The position numbers were made by a program, and so were the translations under genes. From Gnetum montanum (Eukaryota; Streptophyta; Gnetopsida; Gnetales; Gnetaceae), in contig MNCI01016492.1 of NCBI GenBank assembly GCA_015680685.1, positions 35,290-75,833 of the forward strand: 40,544 bases of DNA, in the 5' to 3' direction. The notes under the pieces are model-generated. The model saw only the letters and a program-made list of their open reading frames with translations, did not search any database and was not told the origin of the DNA. Shown here one piece after another: positions 10,929 through 22,030 of the stretch (position 1 is its first letter; each line of letters starts with the position of its first letter).

Positions 10929-12430
10929 TGATAACGTGTTTGTAAGGTGTCTTACGATGTTTGTGGTGTCTACAAGTGTGAGTATAGTAGGTGTTCTAAG
11001 CATGAAAATGTGAATGTGAATGTGCACATATGTGCTTAAATAATGAAAATTTCATGTAGAATGCTAAAATGCAGGAAAAAATGAAAAAAATGTATAGAAT
11101 ATGAGCAAAAGAGAAAGGCACTACCCCAAATGGGGGAGGAGCATAGTCAATTGTAAAGAAAATTTTGGGAGGTATGTGGTGTATAAATAGGTGTAGTAGG
11201 TAGCATAGTCACAATCTTAGGGTTCCTGGCTATGAAGAAGTAATTTTTTCATGAAATATAAGCCTACCAGATTGGTTATTGTAGTATCTTATAGGCTACG
11301 GTGGTCAATGATGTGTCAAGCGGTGTAGAATAATGCCATGATGATGTGCAATGGTGTTTGATGATGTCCCATAGTTTGTTAAGCTACTAAGGATGCTCAA
11401 GTGTAAGAGTGCCAATGCAAAAAATTCCAATTGCTAAATGAAAATGCCAACCCTTAAAACATGAAGTGTAGGGGTATTTATAGAGTAGGGTTAGCAAGAA
11501 TCATGGATCAAGCACCATGTAGCAAAGGGGTAGCTGGGACTATGCTAACCCCAACTACGCTCCCACTGAAGCAAGATGGTGTTTTGTTGCTGTGCTCTAA
11601 TGGAACTTATAAGACTACTAGACTATGAATATGCTATCAAGACTACATGTGTGAGTGCTAAATAGACCAAAATGTACTTAACAACAATAATGCAAAATAG
11701 TGCAACTTGGAGACTATGCTCCGGGACAATGCTGCCTACTCTCTTGAGTGGTGTCAAGCATAGGTATAATGTTGAGGCAAAAAGGGGATGCAAAAGAAAC
11801 AAAACTTGCTAATCCTACTTACCTAAGGAATTTTGGAATTGAAATGCAAGTTGATGCTAAGTTATAGAGGCTTTTGAGGGTAGTTTCAGTAGACTACACT
11901 CTAGAGGGTAGCCTAAGGAGTTAGGCATATTTTTGCTAGAAAATGATGCTCTATGCAAGCTATGCTAGCTATGCTCTAGAGTGTAGTCCTAGAGGTGTGA
12001 GTGTAGTCTTGACACTTGGAAAAATCTAGCAAAGATGACATGCCCCTTCAGACTATGCTAACCATGCTCTAGAGCATAGTAGGGAGTGTAGGCTTAAGAG
12101 TTAGAAAATCTGCCAAACTATTTTTTCCATCTCATGTAATAGCCTCTAACTTGACACTTAGGAAAATTTGCAAATTGGTAATTCCAATGCTGACTATGCT
12201 CTAGAGTGTAGTCTCAGTAGGGTTAGTGTAGCTAGAACACTTAGAAAAATTTGTAGCTACTATTAACACTTAAAAAAATTCTTGCAATTTTTGGTTGCCT
12301 ATGTTAACTATGCTAACTATGCTATGGAGTGTAGTCCCAGTAGTGGGAGTGTAGTTTCAACACATAGAAAAAATTTTCCATATTTTGACACTTAGCCAAA
12401 TTTGCAGTTGAGACATAGGAGCCCAAATTT
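10929..12430. other. Non-coding segment between gag and protease, possible solo LTR
   Basis: AT-rich DNA without coding potential where gag should continue into protease. It starts near TGATAACGTG and ends near CATCATACA, which would fit a TG...CA LTR. It has a TATAAATA at 11182-11189 about 250 bp in. I could not find matching target-site duplications or a second copy, so an inserted solo LTR is a guess. The right third carries a degenerate repeat built on CTATGCTCTAGAGTGTAGTC (see the separate entry). Confidence 0.4.
11885..12400. repeat. Degenerate ~120-130-bp repeat with CTCTAGAG palindromic box
   Basis: The box ATGCTCTAGAGTGTAGTC and variants recur near 11965, 12064, 12190 and 12322, mostly followed after 30-50 bp by GACACTTAGAAAAATTTG-like sequence. 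One copy is in reverse orientation near 11893 (GACTACACTCTAGAG). The copy at 12064-12077 is a perfect 14-bp palindrome, ATGCTCTAGAGCAT. Confidence 0.65.
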
Positions 12431-12639
12431 GGTGGTGTTTTAGGTTGATCATCATACAACTCCAATACCCTCATCCTCTACATCAAATACCTTTGAGTAT
12501 CCTTCAAACCAAATACCACCTCCGATTTACGTTGTGATGCTAGCTCTTGCTATTTTCAACAAGATCAAGGTTGGCAATATTTCCACAAAAAGATATGACC
12601 TATAAATTCCACTCATTTACTTGTAGATCACTAGACATG

Positions 12640-12990
12640 AGCCATGTAAGGTTCTTGTCAACTCTAGTTTCGAAGTTAATCTCACCACCCATGACATGTA
12701 CAAGGCCTAGAATCTACCACCTCTCAAGAAGAGCAACATCTGTCTAGAATGGTTGACTAGTCAATTACTATCCCTCTAGGATTAGTAGAGGACATTATAA
12801 CCATAGTTTGTGGGTGGTCCTACCCTACTATTTTTTTGGTGATCAAGGTTGAAAATTACAAAAGTGAATTCCCCATCATTTTGGGAAGAGCTTGGTTAAG
12901 CATGGTTGATGCATGTATGGGCATAAAAAACCTCTCTTTGGAAATCTTCAAAGAAATGAATTTGGAAAGATAGAGAAGAAGCATATTCTA
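12640..12990 (+). pseudogene. Athila-like aspartic protease (active site mutated)
   Basis: Retropepsin domain. The active-site segment is at about 12650-12690, where the expected D-S-G-x-E-V-N reads N-S-S-F-E-V-N (codons 12660-12668), so the catalytic Asp is gone. It continues with a TIPLGLVEDIITIV-like strand in a second frame (about 12755-12800), a WSYPTIFLV stretch, and the hallmark IILGRAWL near 12874-12897. At least one frameshift and several stops are present. It lies directly upstream of the RT spacer, as expected in gypsy gag-PR-RT order. Confidence 0.8.
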
Positions 12991-13289
12991 GGCATCACGT
13001 ACAATGATAATGGGTACGATTGTGTGCAAAATATTTGGTCTGTAAAAAGCACATACATTAAAGCATGTAATCAGTGTGCATAAGAAATCAATATTTAAAG
13101 GTGTTTATACATAATAGCCACAAAACAAGAGGGCACACAGTGGCTGATATCTAACTTAGATAGTAACACATTATGCCTGGAACCAACTGAGAGCCTAACA
13201 TGTGCTTATGTTGAAAGCATGTATAAACTTGAACAAGTTCATTCCTAGCTATTTGATGAAGATTATGATACTTGTTGGTGGGAGTTGAA

Positions 13290-13870
13290 AATCTCTGATA
13301 ACTTTAAGCAGGAGCCCCTAGAGCTAAAAACTTTATTAGCCAGCATGGAATATGCATTTTTAAACAATGGTAAATTGGTCATAATTAATGCCAAACTTAC
13401 TCTTGAACAAAAAGAAACATTGTTAAAGGTGATTAAAAAATGACCAACAGCTTTTGCTTAGTCATATTCTGAGCTAACAGGAATCAATCCAAGAATATGC
13501 AAACATTGCATTTACATTGACCTAGCCATGAAGCCTAGAAGGTAGCTATACAAGTAGCTAAATCCAAAATTGAAGTAGATCATCAAGGATAAAAATGAAC
13601 AACTCCTCAAGGTAGGGTTCATCTATCCCATTGTAGATAGTAAGTGGATTAGCCCACTTGTAATTGTGCTATAGAAAGGTGGAAAATGGAGGGTCTGCAT
13701 CAACTATAGGATATTGAATATGGCAACATTTAATGATCATTTTCCATTACCATTTTTAGATCAAGTGTTGGACACCATATTTGGGCATTGTTATTATAGG
13801 CTTTTGGATGGTTATAGTGGCTATAACCAAATCCAAATTATGCACAAAAAGATAAGGATCATCCAAGAAT
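13290..13870 (+). pseudogene. Athila-like reverse transcriptase, truncated by internal deletion
   Basis: The lead-in LKTLLASMEYAFL (about 13325-13365) and the LTLEQKETLL helix are characteristic of Athila/Diaspora-type RT. They are followed by TGINPRICKHCI (about 13478-13515), GFIYPIVDSKWISPL (about 13615-13665), GGKWRVCINYR (about 13680-13710), DHFPLPF and LDGYSGYNQIQI (about 13800-13845). The domain then breaks off near 13862. The TCPFG, palm and Y-x-D-D segments are missing, and the sequence jumps to the connection motif VKDVQSFL at about 13890. About 390-420 bp seem to be deleted. The copy is catalytically dead even apart from its stops. Confidence 0.88.
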
Positions 13871-13884
13871 AACACACTGGTGAA

Positions 13885-14480
13885 AGACAGTTAAAGATGT
13901 TCAGTCATTCCTTTGATACACTAGCTACTATAGGTGATTCATTGAGAATTTCTCTAAGATAAAAAAACCATTAGTAGAGCTTACAAAGAAAGATTCACCT
14001 TTCATCTAGACCAAGGAATGTGAACATGCATTCTAATAGTTAAAGAAAAAACTCATAGAAACACCAATCCTATAAGCACCAAACTAGTGTGGACCCTTCC
14101 ACATCATGATGGATGCATCTAACTATGCCTTGGATGTAGTACTCATGCAAATGAACAATAAGAAACACCCATACTACATCCACTACATGAGGTGAAGAAG
14201 TATTTTGGAAGCATAATTAAATTACATCACCATAGAAAAAGAACCAATGGCTATGGTGTATGATCTTGAAAAGTTCATGTACTATGTGCTTGGCTACAAA
14301 GTATTTATGCACATAGATCATAGTGAAATCCACTTCCTCATGAACAAGCCAATGGTGAGCCCTCGTATCATACGGTGGCTTGTGATCTTGCAAGAATTTG
14401 AACTCACAATGGTAGATTGAAAAGGAACCAAGAAAAGGAACATGGATCATAATGTGTTGCTAACCACCTCTCTCGCTTAA
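13885..14480 (+). pseudogene. Athila-like RNase H region (decayed)
   Basis: Begins with TVKDVQSFL and F-I-E-N-F-S-K-I-x-K-P-L (about 13885-13970), the link between RT and RNase H. RNase H follows, with H-I-M-M-D-A-S-N-Y-A near 14100-14130 (the D-A-S catalytic start), EKEPMAMVYDLEKF with its conserved Glu near 14235-14275, H-I-D-H near 14310-14320, and a W-K-G-x-x-N-x-x-x-D-H-x-x-x-like end near 14415-14455. Several stops interrupt it. The order after the RT deletion is normal. Confidence 0.8.
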
Positions 14481-14589
14481 GATGTAATAATAAAGATGAG
14501 GAGAAGCTTCTCTCTGATCAGTTTCTAGATGAACTCCTCTTTATAGGAGCACTAAATGACCAAACACCCATAAAAATAACCTAGTAGAA

Positions 14590-15891
14590 TGGCATCCTCA
14601 CCTATCTTCTCACTCAAAAGATGCAACAATTTCTCCATTAGGCCAAATACTTCATGAAAATAAATGAACACCTTTACAAGGTTTGCATTGATGTCTTAAC
14701 TTTAGAAAGAGGCAAGAATTTTTCCATTAGGCCAAATACTTCATGAAAATCAACAAATACCTTTACAAGGTGTGCATTGATGGCCTAATTTGTTGGTGTG
14801 TCCTTGATACATATCAACTACACATTCTCCAAGATGATCACAAAGGACCTTGTAGAGGCCACTATGTAGGAGAGCATGACAATAAAAATTTTAATGGTAG
14901 GATACTATTAGCCTACAATCTTCAGGGATTCCCACTAGTTTATCCAATCTTGTGAATGTTATCAATGAGATGGAGGGATAACCGCTTTCATGGAAGGTCC
15001 TCAACAATGGATTCAACCACTAGAATCTTTTGAAATATGGGGTGTTGACTTCATGAGTTCCATCACATCCATGTCAAATGGAAAGGCATGTATTATCATA
15101 GTAGTTGACTACTACACAAAATAGGTAGAAAAAGTAGCTGTTACTGATTGTACATCATCCACTACTTCTAGATTTATATAAAAAAATATTGTAAATAGGT
15201 TTGGGGTGTCGCATTCACTAATATATGATAATGGAACTCATTTCATAAGTATTACTTTTACAAAATTAATTTCATGCTTGGGGGTTAAGCATAAATTAAC
15301 AACACCCTACCATCCCCAAGCCAATGGTTAAACAGAGGTAACCAATTAGGAGATCATAAAAATACTAACACAGACCATTAGCAAATATAAGAAAGATTGT
15401 AGTACAAAACATAATTATGTCCTCTAGGCTTACCATTCAACAAGGAAACTTCTTGTTGGCTATTCTTCCTATGAGTTGGTGTATAGAAAACTTCCAACAC
15501 TCTCGATTCAATTCAAGGTTCGTACACACTCAACAACCTATGATCTAAATATTGACCTAAGTCTAGCACAGAAAGAAGTATTGATCAACCTGAATGTGCT
15601 AGATGAAAATTGATTAGTGGTCATATCTTTGAATGAGGTGCACAAAACATTCAATAAGAAATTTCATGACTTAAGAATATGAAAGGTAAAACTTCAACAA
15701 AGAGATAAGGTCCTTTATTGGAACCCCACACATGTACCCTAGAAGGTAAAATTTCAAAAATTATGGGAGGGACCTTATATAATTGATAAAACCTTTTCCT
15801 TAGTAGCCATGTTGATCTACAAGCTTGAAAACCCAAGTAAAAAGTAGTTGGTCAACATCCTACAAGTAAAACCTTTTGTCAAACTAAGATA
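14590..15891 (+). pseudogene. Athila-like integrase (decayed, DD35E spacing preserved)
   Basis: The zinc-binding module has H-K-G-P-C-R-G-H near 14836-14860 and C-E-C-Y-Q near 14950-14965, now in different frames. In the core the three catalytic acidic codons are present in one frame at 15047-15049 (in GVDF), 15227-15229 (in YDNGTHF) and 15335-15337 (in N-G-x-T-E-V-T), giving D-x59-D-x35-E. The C-terminal domain has GDKVLYWNPTHVP-x-KVKFQKLWEGPY (about 15695-15780) and ends ILQVKPFVKLR at about 15858-15891. A 67-bp piece of the N-terminal region is duplicated (14628-14695 and 14717-14784). Stops and shifts make it non-functional. Confidence 0.88.
14628..14784. repeat. 89-bp-period duplication inside the integrase N-terminus
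   Basis: CCATTAGGCCAAATACTTCA and the following ~45 bases occur twice, at 14635 and 14724, with a few substitutions. The insert is not a multiple of three in effect, so it breaks the frame. Confidence 0.8.
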
Positions 15892-18096
15892 GGCTAGTGC
15901 AACTACCACCTTGACGGATGGACAACCATGTTCTATTTTTTGAATCTCCTCCTTCCAACTCAGTCATGGGGGAGATAGCCATCCATGCTAATAATCCACA
16001 TGGCTTCTCAAGTTTTCTATTTTTTTTCCATGTTTTTGATTTTACAAGTTATGTATTTTACAAATTTTTGATTTTTGATTTTCTAATTTTCCACCATTTT
16101 TAATACCTTTTAACCTTTCTTGATTTTTGTTCAAGTGCGATATTTCCTCATTTTTGCTAATAAAAATGCTTTATTACCAGAAGGCATAGTGTTGTTGTTG
16201 CTATTTACTAATGATGGTTTGTGCTTAATGTTGTGAGTGTTGATGTTTGGTTTCTATTTTTGAATTCTAATGTCTAATGACTATGACATGGTTTATTTTT
16301 CATGGAACAAGTAGTGAGTCCACATCATCTACCCATCCAATAAACTCTATGATTTTCTTTATTTTGGGAATTTGATCTTTCTTCCATTAAAGATACTTTT
16401 AATCAATTAATGACCTTGGTTTTTCTGAAATTAGGAAGGATTCAAGGGTTTGTAAAGGGTGTGACTTCAAGGGTACTCAATACTCTTTGTAATCTTCTAC
16501 TTCTTTGAGTGCTTGAGTGTTTTTCACAAACTTCTTACCATTCCATTTTAACCACTAATAGGAAATCAAATAATGTCTTTGCATGCTGTGGTTTCCATCA
16601 AAAAATTTAAAAATAAAAAAAAAACGATGGGAATTCAAAGCACACCCCTTAGACATAATAAAAAATAAGTCTTTTCATGATGTGGTTCCCATTTCAAAAA
16701 AAATATGATGAGAATTCAAAGCACATCCCTTAGACCAATAAACAGGCTATAAGCACTGGTTATGGGACTAGAAATACATGCACCCATGCTTGAAGGTCCC
16801 CTTTAACTAAGGCCCTTTCTCACTTCCTACTTCTCTCTTTTCTTCTCTTTATGGAATGGTGGTTGTTTTGTAGAAGCACTATTATGTCTTCTGTAGGTGG
16901 ATGGATCTTAGAGTGTTGATGTAAAGTCACTAAAAGTAGTTGATTTTGGTTTGGACTAAGGATTGATCTTCTCAGGTCATTTTAAACACAAATTCCACAA
17001 GGGACTTTTTATGACCTTAATTCAAAATTCAATTCTACCTTATCTATCATCCACCCATGTTGCCATAACCCACCTCACTATTGGATTCTATGTTATAATC
17101 TATGTCTTGGTTTGATGTGTTTAAATTCTTAGATAGATTCGTTTTGGTTGGTCCTTAACTTTTCATAACCATTAATCAACTATGGGGCTCATGGACTCCT
17201 TAGTTAAGGTTATGCAAGGGTAACAAGGGCATGATCGTGCTATGGAGAGGACCCACTTGCATAGCTCTTGGTTTGATTAGTTAATTTCCTTACCTTAGAC
17301 ATTACTATAATCTTATCTTTCACATATTCCATTATGTATTTCACTTAGTGCTTCTTAACCTTTTATTTCATTCATCCCCTAAATTATTTTTAGCCATTTT
17401 TCAAATTTATGAGCCCTAACACCCTCTTCTCATAATTTCATACTAATTCTTGGCCTTTTGAGCTTTCATTTGATCCCAATTTCATTCAAAAACTATTTGT
17501 ATTTTACAAGCTTGACCAAAGTTAATGGTCATCTATGATGGTCAATAGCTACATTGACAAAGGCCTAATTGAAGTAGTCAACCAAGTCAATGAGGCCTTG
17601 TCGCTGAGGCCTCGTTGATGCAACCAAAAAACCCTATATATACCACCATAAACTTTGAAATTTTTATGATTTTTCTCATAACACATGAAGAGTTTTTGCC
17701 ATTTTCCAAAGCCAAAAACCTTCTAAAGCCCTTAACTTCCCAACTGTTTGTCCAAATCACTCCGTTCTTCAATCCTATAATTACCAGAGTTAAGCTCTTT
17801 ATCATGGGGGTTGCAAACCTTAAGGTTTCCAATGAAATTTTTGAAAATTTTTCTAACTCTCCCAAAGGGTCAATAACCTTAAAAATATACAAACACCAAT
17901 TTTTTAAGAGTTAATCCTTTCAATAGCCTCTATGATGATTTATTAATAACAACACATAAATAAAATAATGATTGGAGTAATTAAATCACCCATAATCATA
18001 ACTTAGCCAAATGTAACTATTCTAAAGAGATAAAGCTATCCTAATTGGTTCATGTTACACAACAATTTCCAATCCATGGTCTTATTGTGATTATAG
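15892..18096. other. Non-coding stretch between integrase and the third ORF
   Basis: About 2.2 kb, T-rich, without coding potential. It holds a two-copy repeat of about 94-bp period (about 16582-16740, anchors CATG(C/A)TGTGG and GAATTCAAAGCACA) and, near its right end, a promoter-like block resembling the LTR (17591-17642, separate entry). A post-pol spacer is normal for Athila elements that carry a downstream ORF. Confidence 0.6.
17591..17642 (+). promoter_or_regulatory. Internal promoter-like block resembling the LTR promoter
   Basis: TGAGGCCTTGTCGCTGAGG, then CCTCGTTGATGCAACC, is followed by CCTATATATA at 17633-17642. The LTRs have the same word family (GAGGCCTCGTTGAC, GTCGACGAGG) before CCTATAAATA. 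It lies about 450 bp before the third ORF, so it could have driven that ORF's own transcript. A fragment of a related LTR inserted here is the alternative. Confidence 0.5.
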
Positions 18097-20960
18097 ATGG
18101 CACCAAGACCGAAATGCCCACTAGAAGAAGAACCCTCTCAACTAATGGAGAAATGGCCCAAAGCTAGAAGGGGCTAACAAAAACAAGCCTAAGAATCATT
18201 AAAGGCAACTCATGTAACAAGACCTCTTCATGAGGAGCTAGAAGTAAAATCTATTCAATAGATTCCAAAAGAAGAAGTGCCAACATAGCAATCATAGAGA
18301 GGGGAAACACCAAGACCTATGCCAAGGCTTGAAGTTAGCTTAACTCAAAATTTCCTTAACATCATTAGGTCTCAAAAGATTCAACACTCAATTCTCCAAG
18401 AAATAAACTTTGGACCATTTCTAGAGAAAGCTCTAGTAGAAGTCAAAACATAATTGCAAACCTCTCCCATGTGGCCAATCATCACATTTAGTGGGGAATG
18501 GTACATGGGAGAGACATATCTCTTCTGGAATAATACAAGGCCAAGATCCATAGTAAAAATCATGGATATTAAAGTGAGCTACTTAGCCAAGGCTATCACA
18601 TAGGCACTAGGGTTGCCTAATATTGAGACATAGTTGGCAGAGCTATCAACACAAGGTGATCCTAAGGCTAAAAAGGAGTGGACTTTGTAGTGTTACGGGG
18701 ATGACCATAAGGAATATGACATGCTCATACTAGCAAAGCACATCTCATTCAAAATTATGGTTTATCACCTCATTCAAATGGTAAGGCCCAACAAGGTGAC
18801 TACCTTTTCTACCCAAGCATGTGTTACTCTAAGTAGGAGATTCTCTCTAAACATTACATAACTAATCTATTTGGAGATAGAAAAGTGTTTCAAGGAAAAT
18901 GAACATAGAAGAAAAACCCTACCCTTTCCGTGCCTCATTTGGAAACTATGAAAAAGGAAAAGAATCATCAACTATGTGAATGACATAATTAGGCATGACA
19001 CTTTGGCTTCATGGTCTAAAATCATGAAAAAAAGACACCTACCATAACTAAAGAAGAGAAACAATTGCCACCTCCACTTCCTACTCAAGAAACAATGTCA
19101 GAGGCCCACATAGCCATTGAGTTCTTACATGAAATCCAAGAGTAGCTCTTGCATGAGAAAGAGTAGTGTGTAAGGATGAGTAGTGTAGACCCATCTATGT
19201 ATCAACTAGCAATGAGTCACCTTAATGAGGTGTCTCGAACAATCAGCTAGATTGAAAGGGATCCACTAATATTCTTTGCCCATCGAATGTAGTTGCCCAT
19301 GAGGTTTGATCCTAATGCTCAAGAGGTGATGGTGTTATTATCACAACATAATTTATTTCAAAATATATATAGGAATGTCACCTGCTTCTTAGTGCATTTG
19401 GATGAAGATGAAGGGGCCACTATACTAGTGATGTAGCACCAAAGGTAAGAGACTATGACTGAAGTAGTTGTTGACTACATCACTGAAGCACTTAATGCAC
19501 TTATAGTGTCTATACTAGATGTATTTGCATTTCGAGATGTGTAGATGTCCATAGGCATAGTTAGTGGAAAATTGAATATACCCTAGCATGAAAAATTGTT
19601 GGATTAACTAGTGGGGATCAAGCAACCAATTCTAGATATCTTTGATTTTATGAATAACATCATCACAACCTAGTCAAAGCTACTAGAAGCAAGGGGTAAA
19701 TGCATCATTTTAGAAAGGCAAATCAAAATAACTCAAGCACAAAATCAACTCTTGGCCATGGAGGTTGCTAAATTACATGCCTGTCTTGTTGATCGTGCAC
19801 TTATTAGCCTAATAATAACTAGAGATGAATCCTTCTAATAGCCTTAAGAACAACTTAAGAAGGTTGAGGAGAAAGTATTGATGGCTATCTTTAGCTAGTC
19901 TATAGTACAGGCAAAGATATATATTCATTTCATAAGGACTTGACTCAGATGCACTAGAAGAATGAAGCACTAACTAGAAAAAATCATCACCTATGTAATG
20001 TTGATGCCAAAAAAGAACAAATAATTTATTCATCAATAGTAGGAGTAGCTAGCAAGGTGAATATTAAATTAAGGAGATTGGCTGTAGAAAATATAAATCT
20101 ATCCCTTGAAGGAGTTTGTGCCTTGCACCAAAAATTTGCTATTGAGATGGCTGCTATAGTGCCTTGCACTGTAGAGACTAGGTTGGCCTATAGAAGGAAG
20201 TAAATGAGAAGCACATACAAATGGCAAAGGAAAAAATAAATGAAGCCCTCTAGCAACTTCAACAAGGAAAAGAAGTTTGGCAGTCCATCATTGATGGGAT
20301 TGATGCCTACAATAAAGTGGAGATCTAACTAAAGGAGTTGCAGATAGAAGAGATGAAAAAATACATGGAGTTGGCCAATCTCTACTATGTGAACCTAGCA
20401 ATGCTAACTACCAAATAGCTACAGTTAGAGTTAGAAAAACAAGTGGCTAGCTTGTATTTGCTATACAAGATAGAGTTCAAGCACCATAAAGACACCAAGT
20501 AGAAGCTTGAGACTACAAATGTTAAACTTAAAGTTCTTAGAGTATGATTTATGAATCAACGATCAACTACTAAGAACTTAGCTAAAAGGATGAATGATTA
20601 CCAAGACCTAAAGGATATAGTTAGAGTGTTCAAAATTGAACACAAATAATTTGTTTCTTGGTTTATCAACATCAAGTAGCTCTTTCTAACAATCCCATGT
20701 TCCTAGAATGTGCCCATTTTGACCTACATTAGCAAAGCTGCATGGATGGTACATGATCCTAGAAGTAAGAAGGAGAAAATGAAATCATTGTTGGATTCCT
20801 TTTGCTTTCCACTAGAAGTTACAACAACAATAGGACAACCATAGCTACCTTGATTGCTACACATGCATGAAGCTGGTGAAGGTCCCTCAAAACCTCAAGA
20901 GCCACTGCTACCTAGGACTATCTAATCTTCTCCACCAAACTTCATGCTATCCAATTTTGA
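18097..20960 (+). pseudogene. Third ORF downstream of pol (env-position ORF; coiled coil)
   Basis: The start is taken at ATG 18097, where a coding-like frame opens. The N-terminal half (about 18400-18960) resembles the plant retroelement domain catalogued as 'putative plant transposon protein' (PF20167, from memory): an A-x-G-L-P-N-I-E segment near 18610, E-Y-D-M-L-I-L-A-K-H near 18715, and LPFPCLI near 18921. The second half (about 19680-20620) is rich in Glu, Lys and Leu with heptad-like spacing, suggesting a long coiled coil (for example LKKVEEKVL, EKINEAL-x-QLQQGKEVW). I see no clear signal peptide or membrane segment, so the label envelope is not supported. At least one frameshift (before 19329) and many stops are present. 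Function unknown. Confidence 0.6.
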
Positions 20961-21142
20961 AGAATCATGTCATGGTGTTCAATTTTATGTCATGAACACC
21001 GTCATTTTTGTTATGTGTTGATTTGTATACTCAGGCACTCCATTTTTGTCAAGTCAGTCTATTTTTTTTGTCAAAGGTTATTCAATAATCCCATACCTTC
21101 CAAAATGTGTAAAAGAACCCAAGGATGAGTTTTTATTCAATC

Positions 21143-21151
21143 ATTGGGGTA
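21143..21151 (+). other. Polypurine tract before the 3' LTR
   Basis: ATTGGGGTA abuts the TGATGA start of the right LTR, in the place where second-strand priming occurs. It is short and has pyrimidines, as in decayed Athila copies. Confidence 0.55.
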
Positions 21152-22025
21152 TGATGAATCATAATTCTTAGCTACATCAATGAGGCCTCGTTGACGTGGC
21201 CTTGTCGACGAGGTCCCATCAACATAGTGTCCATTTTTTCCTATAAATACGTGCCTACTAGCCATATCTATGGAAAGAAGATTTTAATAGTAGCATAGCT
21301 CTTGTAGTTTGTTCATTTGAGAGTTAGAATATTTCTCCCAACTGCTTGCAGTAGGTGTCATTGAGTGTATGAATTTTTATTTGAGCATTGTGGTACCTGA
21401 GCACAACAATGTGTGCGACAATAAAAATGAACTTCTTTATAAACCTTGTAGCATTTTGAATAGCTTAAATGTTTTATTTATGCATTTAATATTTTCAATT
21501 ATTTATTTCATGTTTTCTTATAATTAAGCTAATGAAGTAATTAAGCAAGATAAGCTAGATAGATTAAATACATAAGTACAACTACTTTGAGTGTAACATG
21601 TATTCGCTTGGTAATCTCAACAACATTATGGCCTAGTATGCCCACTAGCATAGCACTTGGAAACCTAGTTGTGGATGCATGGGCTCAAGATGTATGTGGA
21701 AAGTGGGACTGGTTGCTTATGTTAGGATTGCTTAGATACTAGTTCATTAATTTAATTAAATTAGTTAATCTAATTACTTTTATCTCCCTTTAAGTCCCAA
21801 AACCATAAAATACAAAATGATAAAAATCAGATGCCTCAATTACACTTAATCATAGTAGTGTACATCACAAATGTAATTGGGAAGATAACGAATGACCTTA
21901 AAGCAAGGTTCACTTCCTAGAAGACTAGTGCATTGAAAACTATAAAGTGCATAGAATTTTACTAGATCATGCATGAATGCTTGTGATTTTTATGGTTGGG
22001 CTTAGGGGTACCTCACCAATAATCA
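21152..22025 (+). repeat. 3' LTR of the Athila-like element
   Basis: 874 bp, starting TGATGAATCA and ending AATCA, followed by the CCTTA duplication. It has the GAGGCCTCGTTGAC and GTCGACGAGG boxes at 21182-21215 and TATA at 21240-21249. By eye it matches the left LTR at about 80-85%. Confidence 0.92.
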
Positions 22026-22030
22026 CCTTA
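22026..22030. repeat. Right target-site duplication (CCTTA)
   Basis: Exact match to 7370-7374, directly outside the 3' LTR. Confidence 0.9.

Larger units (their letters stand above)
7375..22025 (+). mobile_element. Athila-like LTR retrotransposon, 14.65 kb, nested in the Tat-like integrase
   Basis: A complete but dead element with LTRs at 7375-8263 and 21152-22025, both TG...CA, flanked by CCTTA duplications. Internal order is primer-binding site, gag, protease, RT, RNase H, integrase, a 2.2-kb non-coding stretch, a third ORF, purine tract. RT and integrase motifs and the Asp-type primer-binding site point to the Athila branch. The third ORF sits where Athila elements carry an env-like ORF. 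All genes carry stops or shifts, RT has lost its catalytic box by deletion, and a ~1.5-kb non-coding segment separates gag from protease. The LTRs match at roughly 80-85% by eye, so insertion is old. Confidence 0.9.

Noticed and set aside
17587-17914. Overlapping ~100-codon frames on both strands
   Set aside because: They begin before or across the promoter-like TATA, have no family features, and are best read as leader DNA.
18097-20960. Calling the third ORF an envelope gene
   Set aside because: Position fits, but no signal peptide, membrane segment or cleavage site is visible, and the sequence looks like soluble coiled coil.
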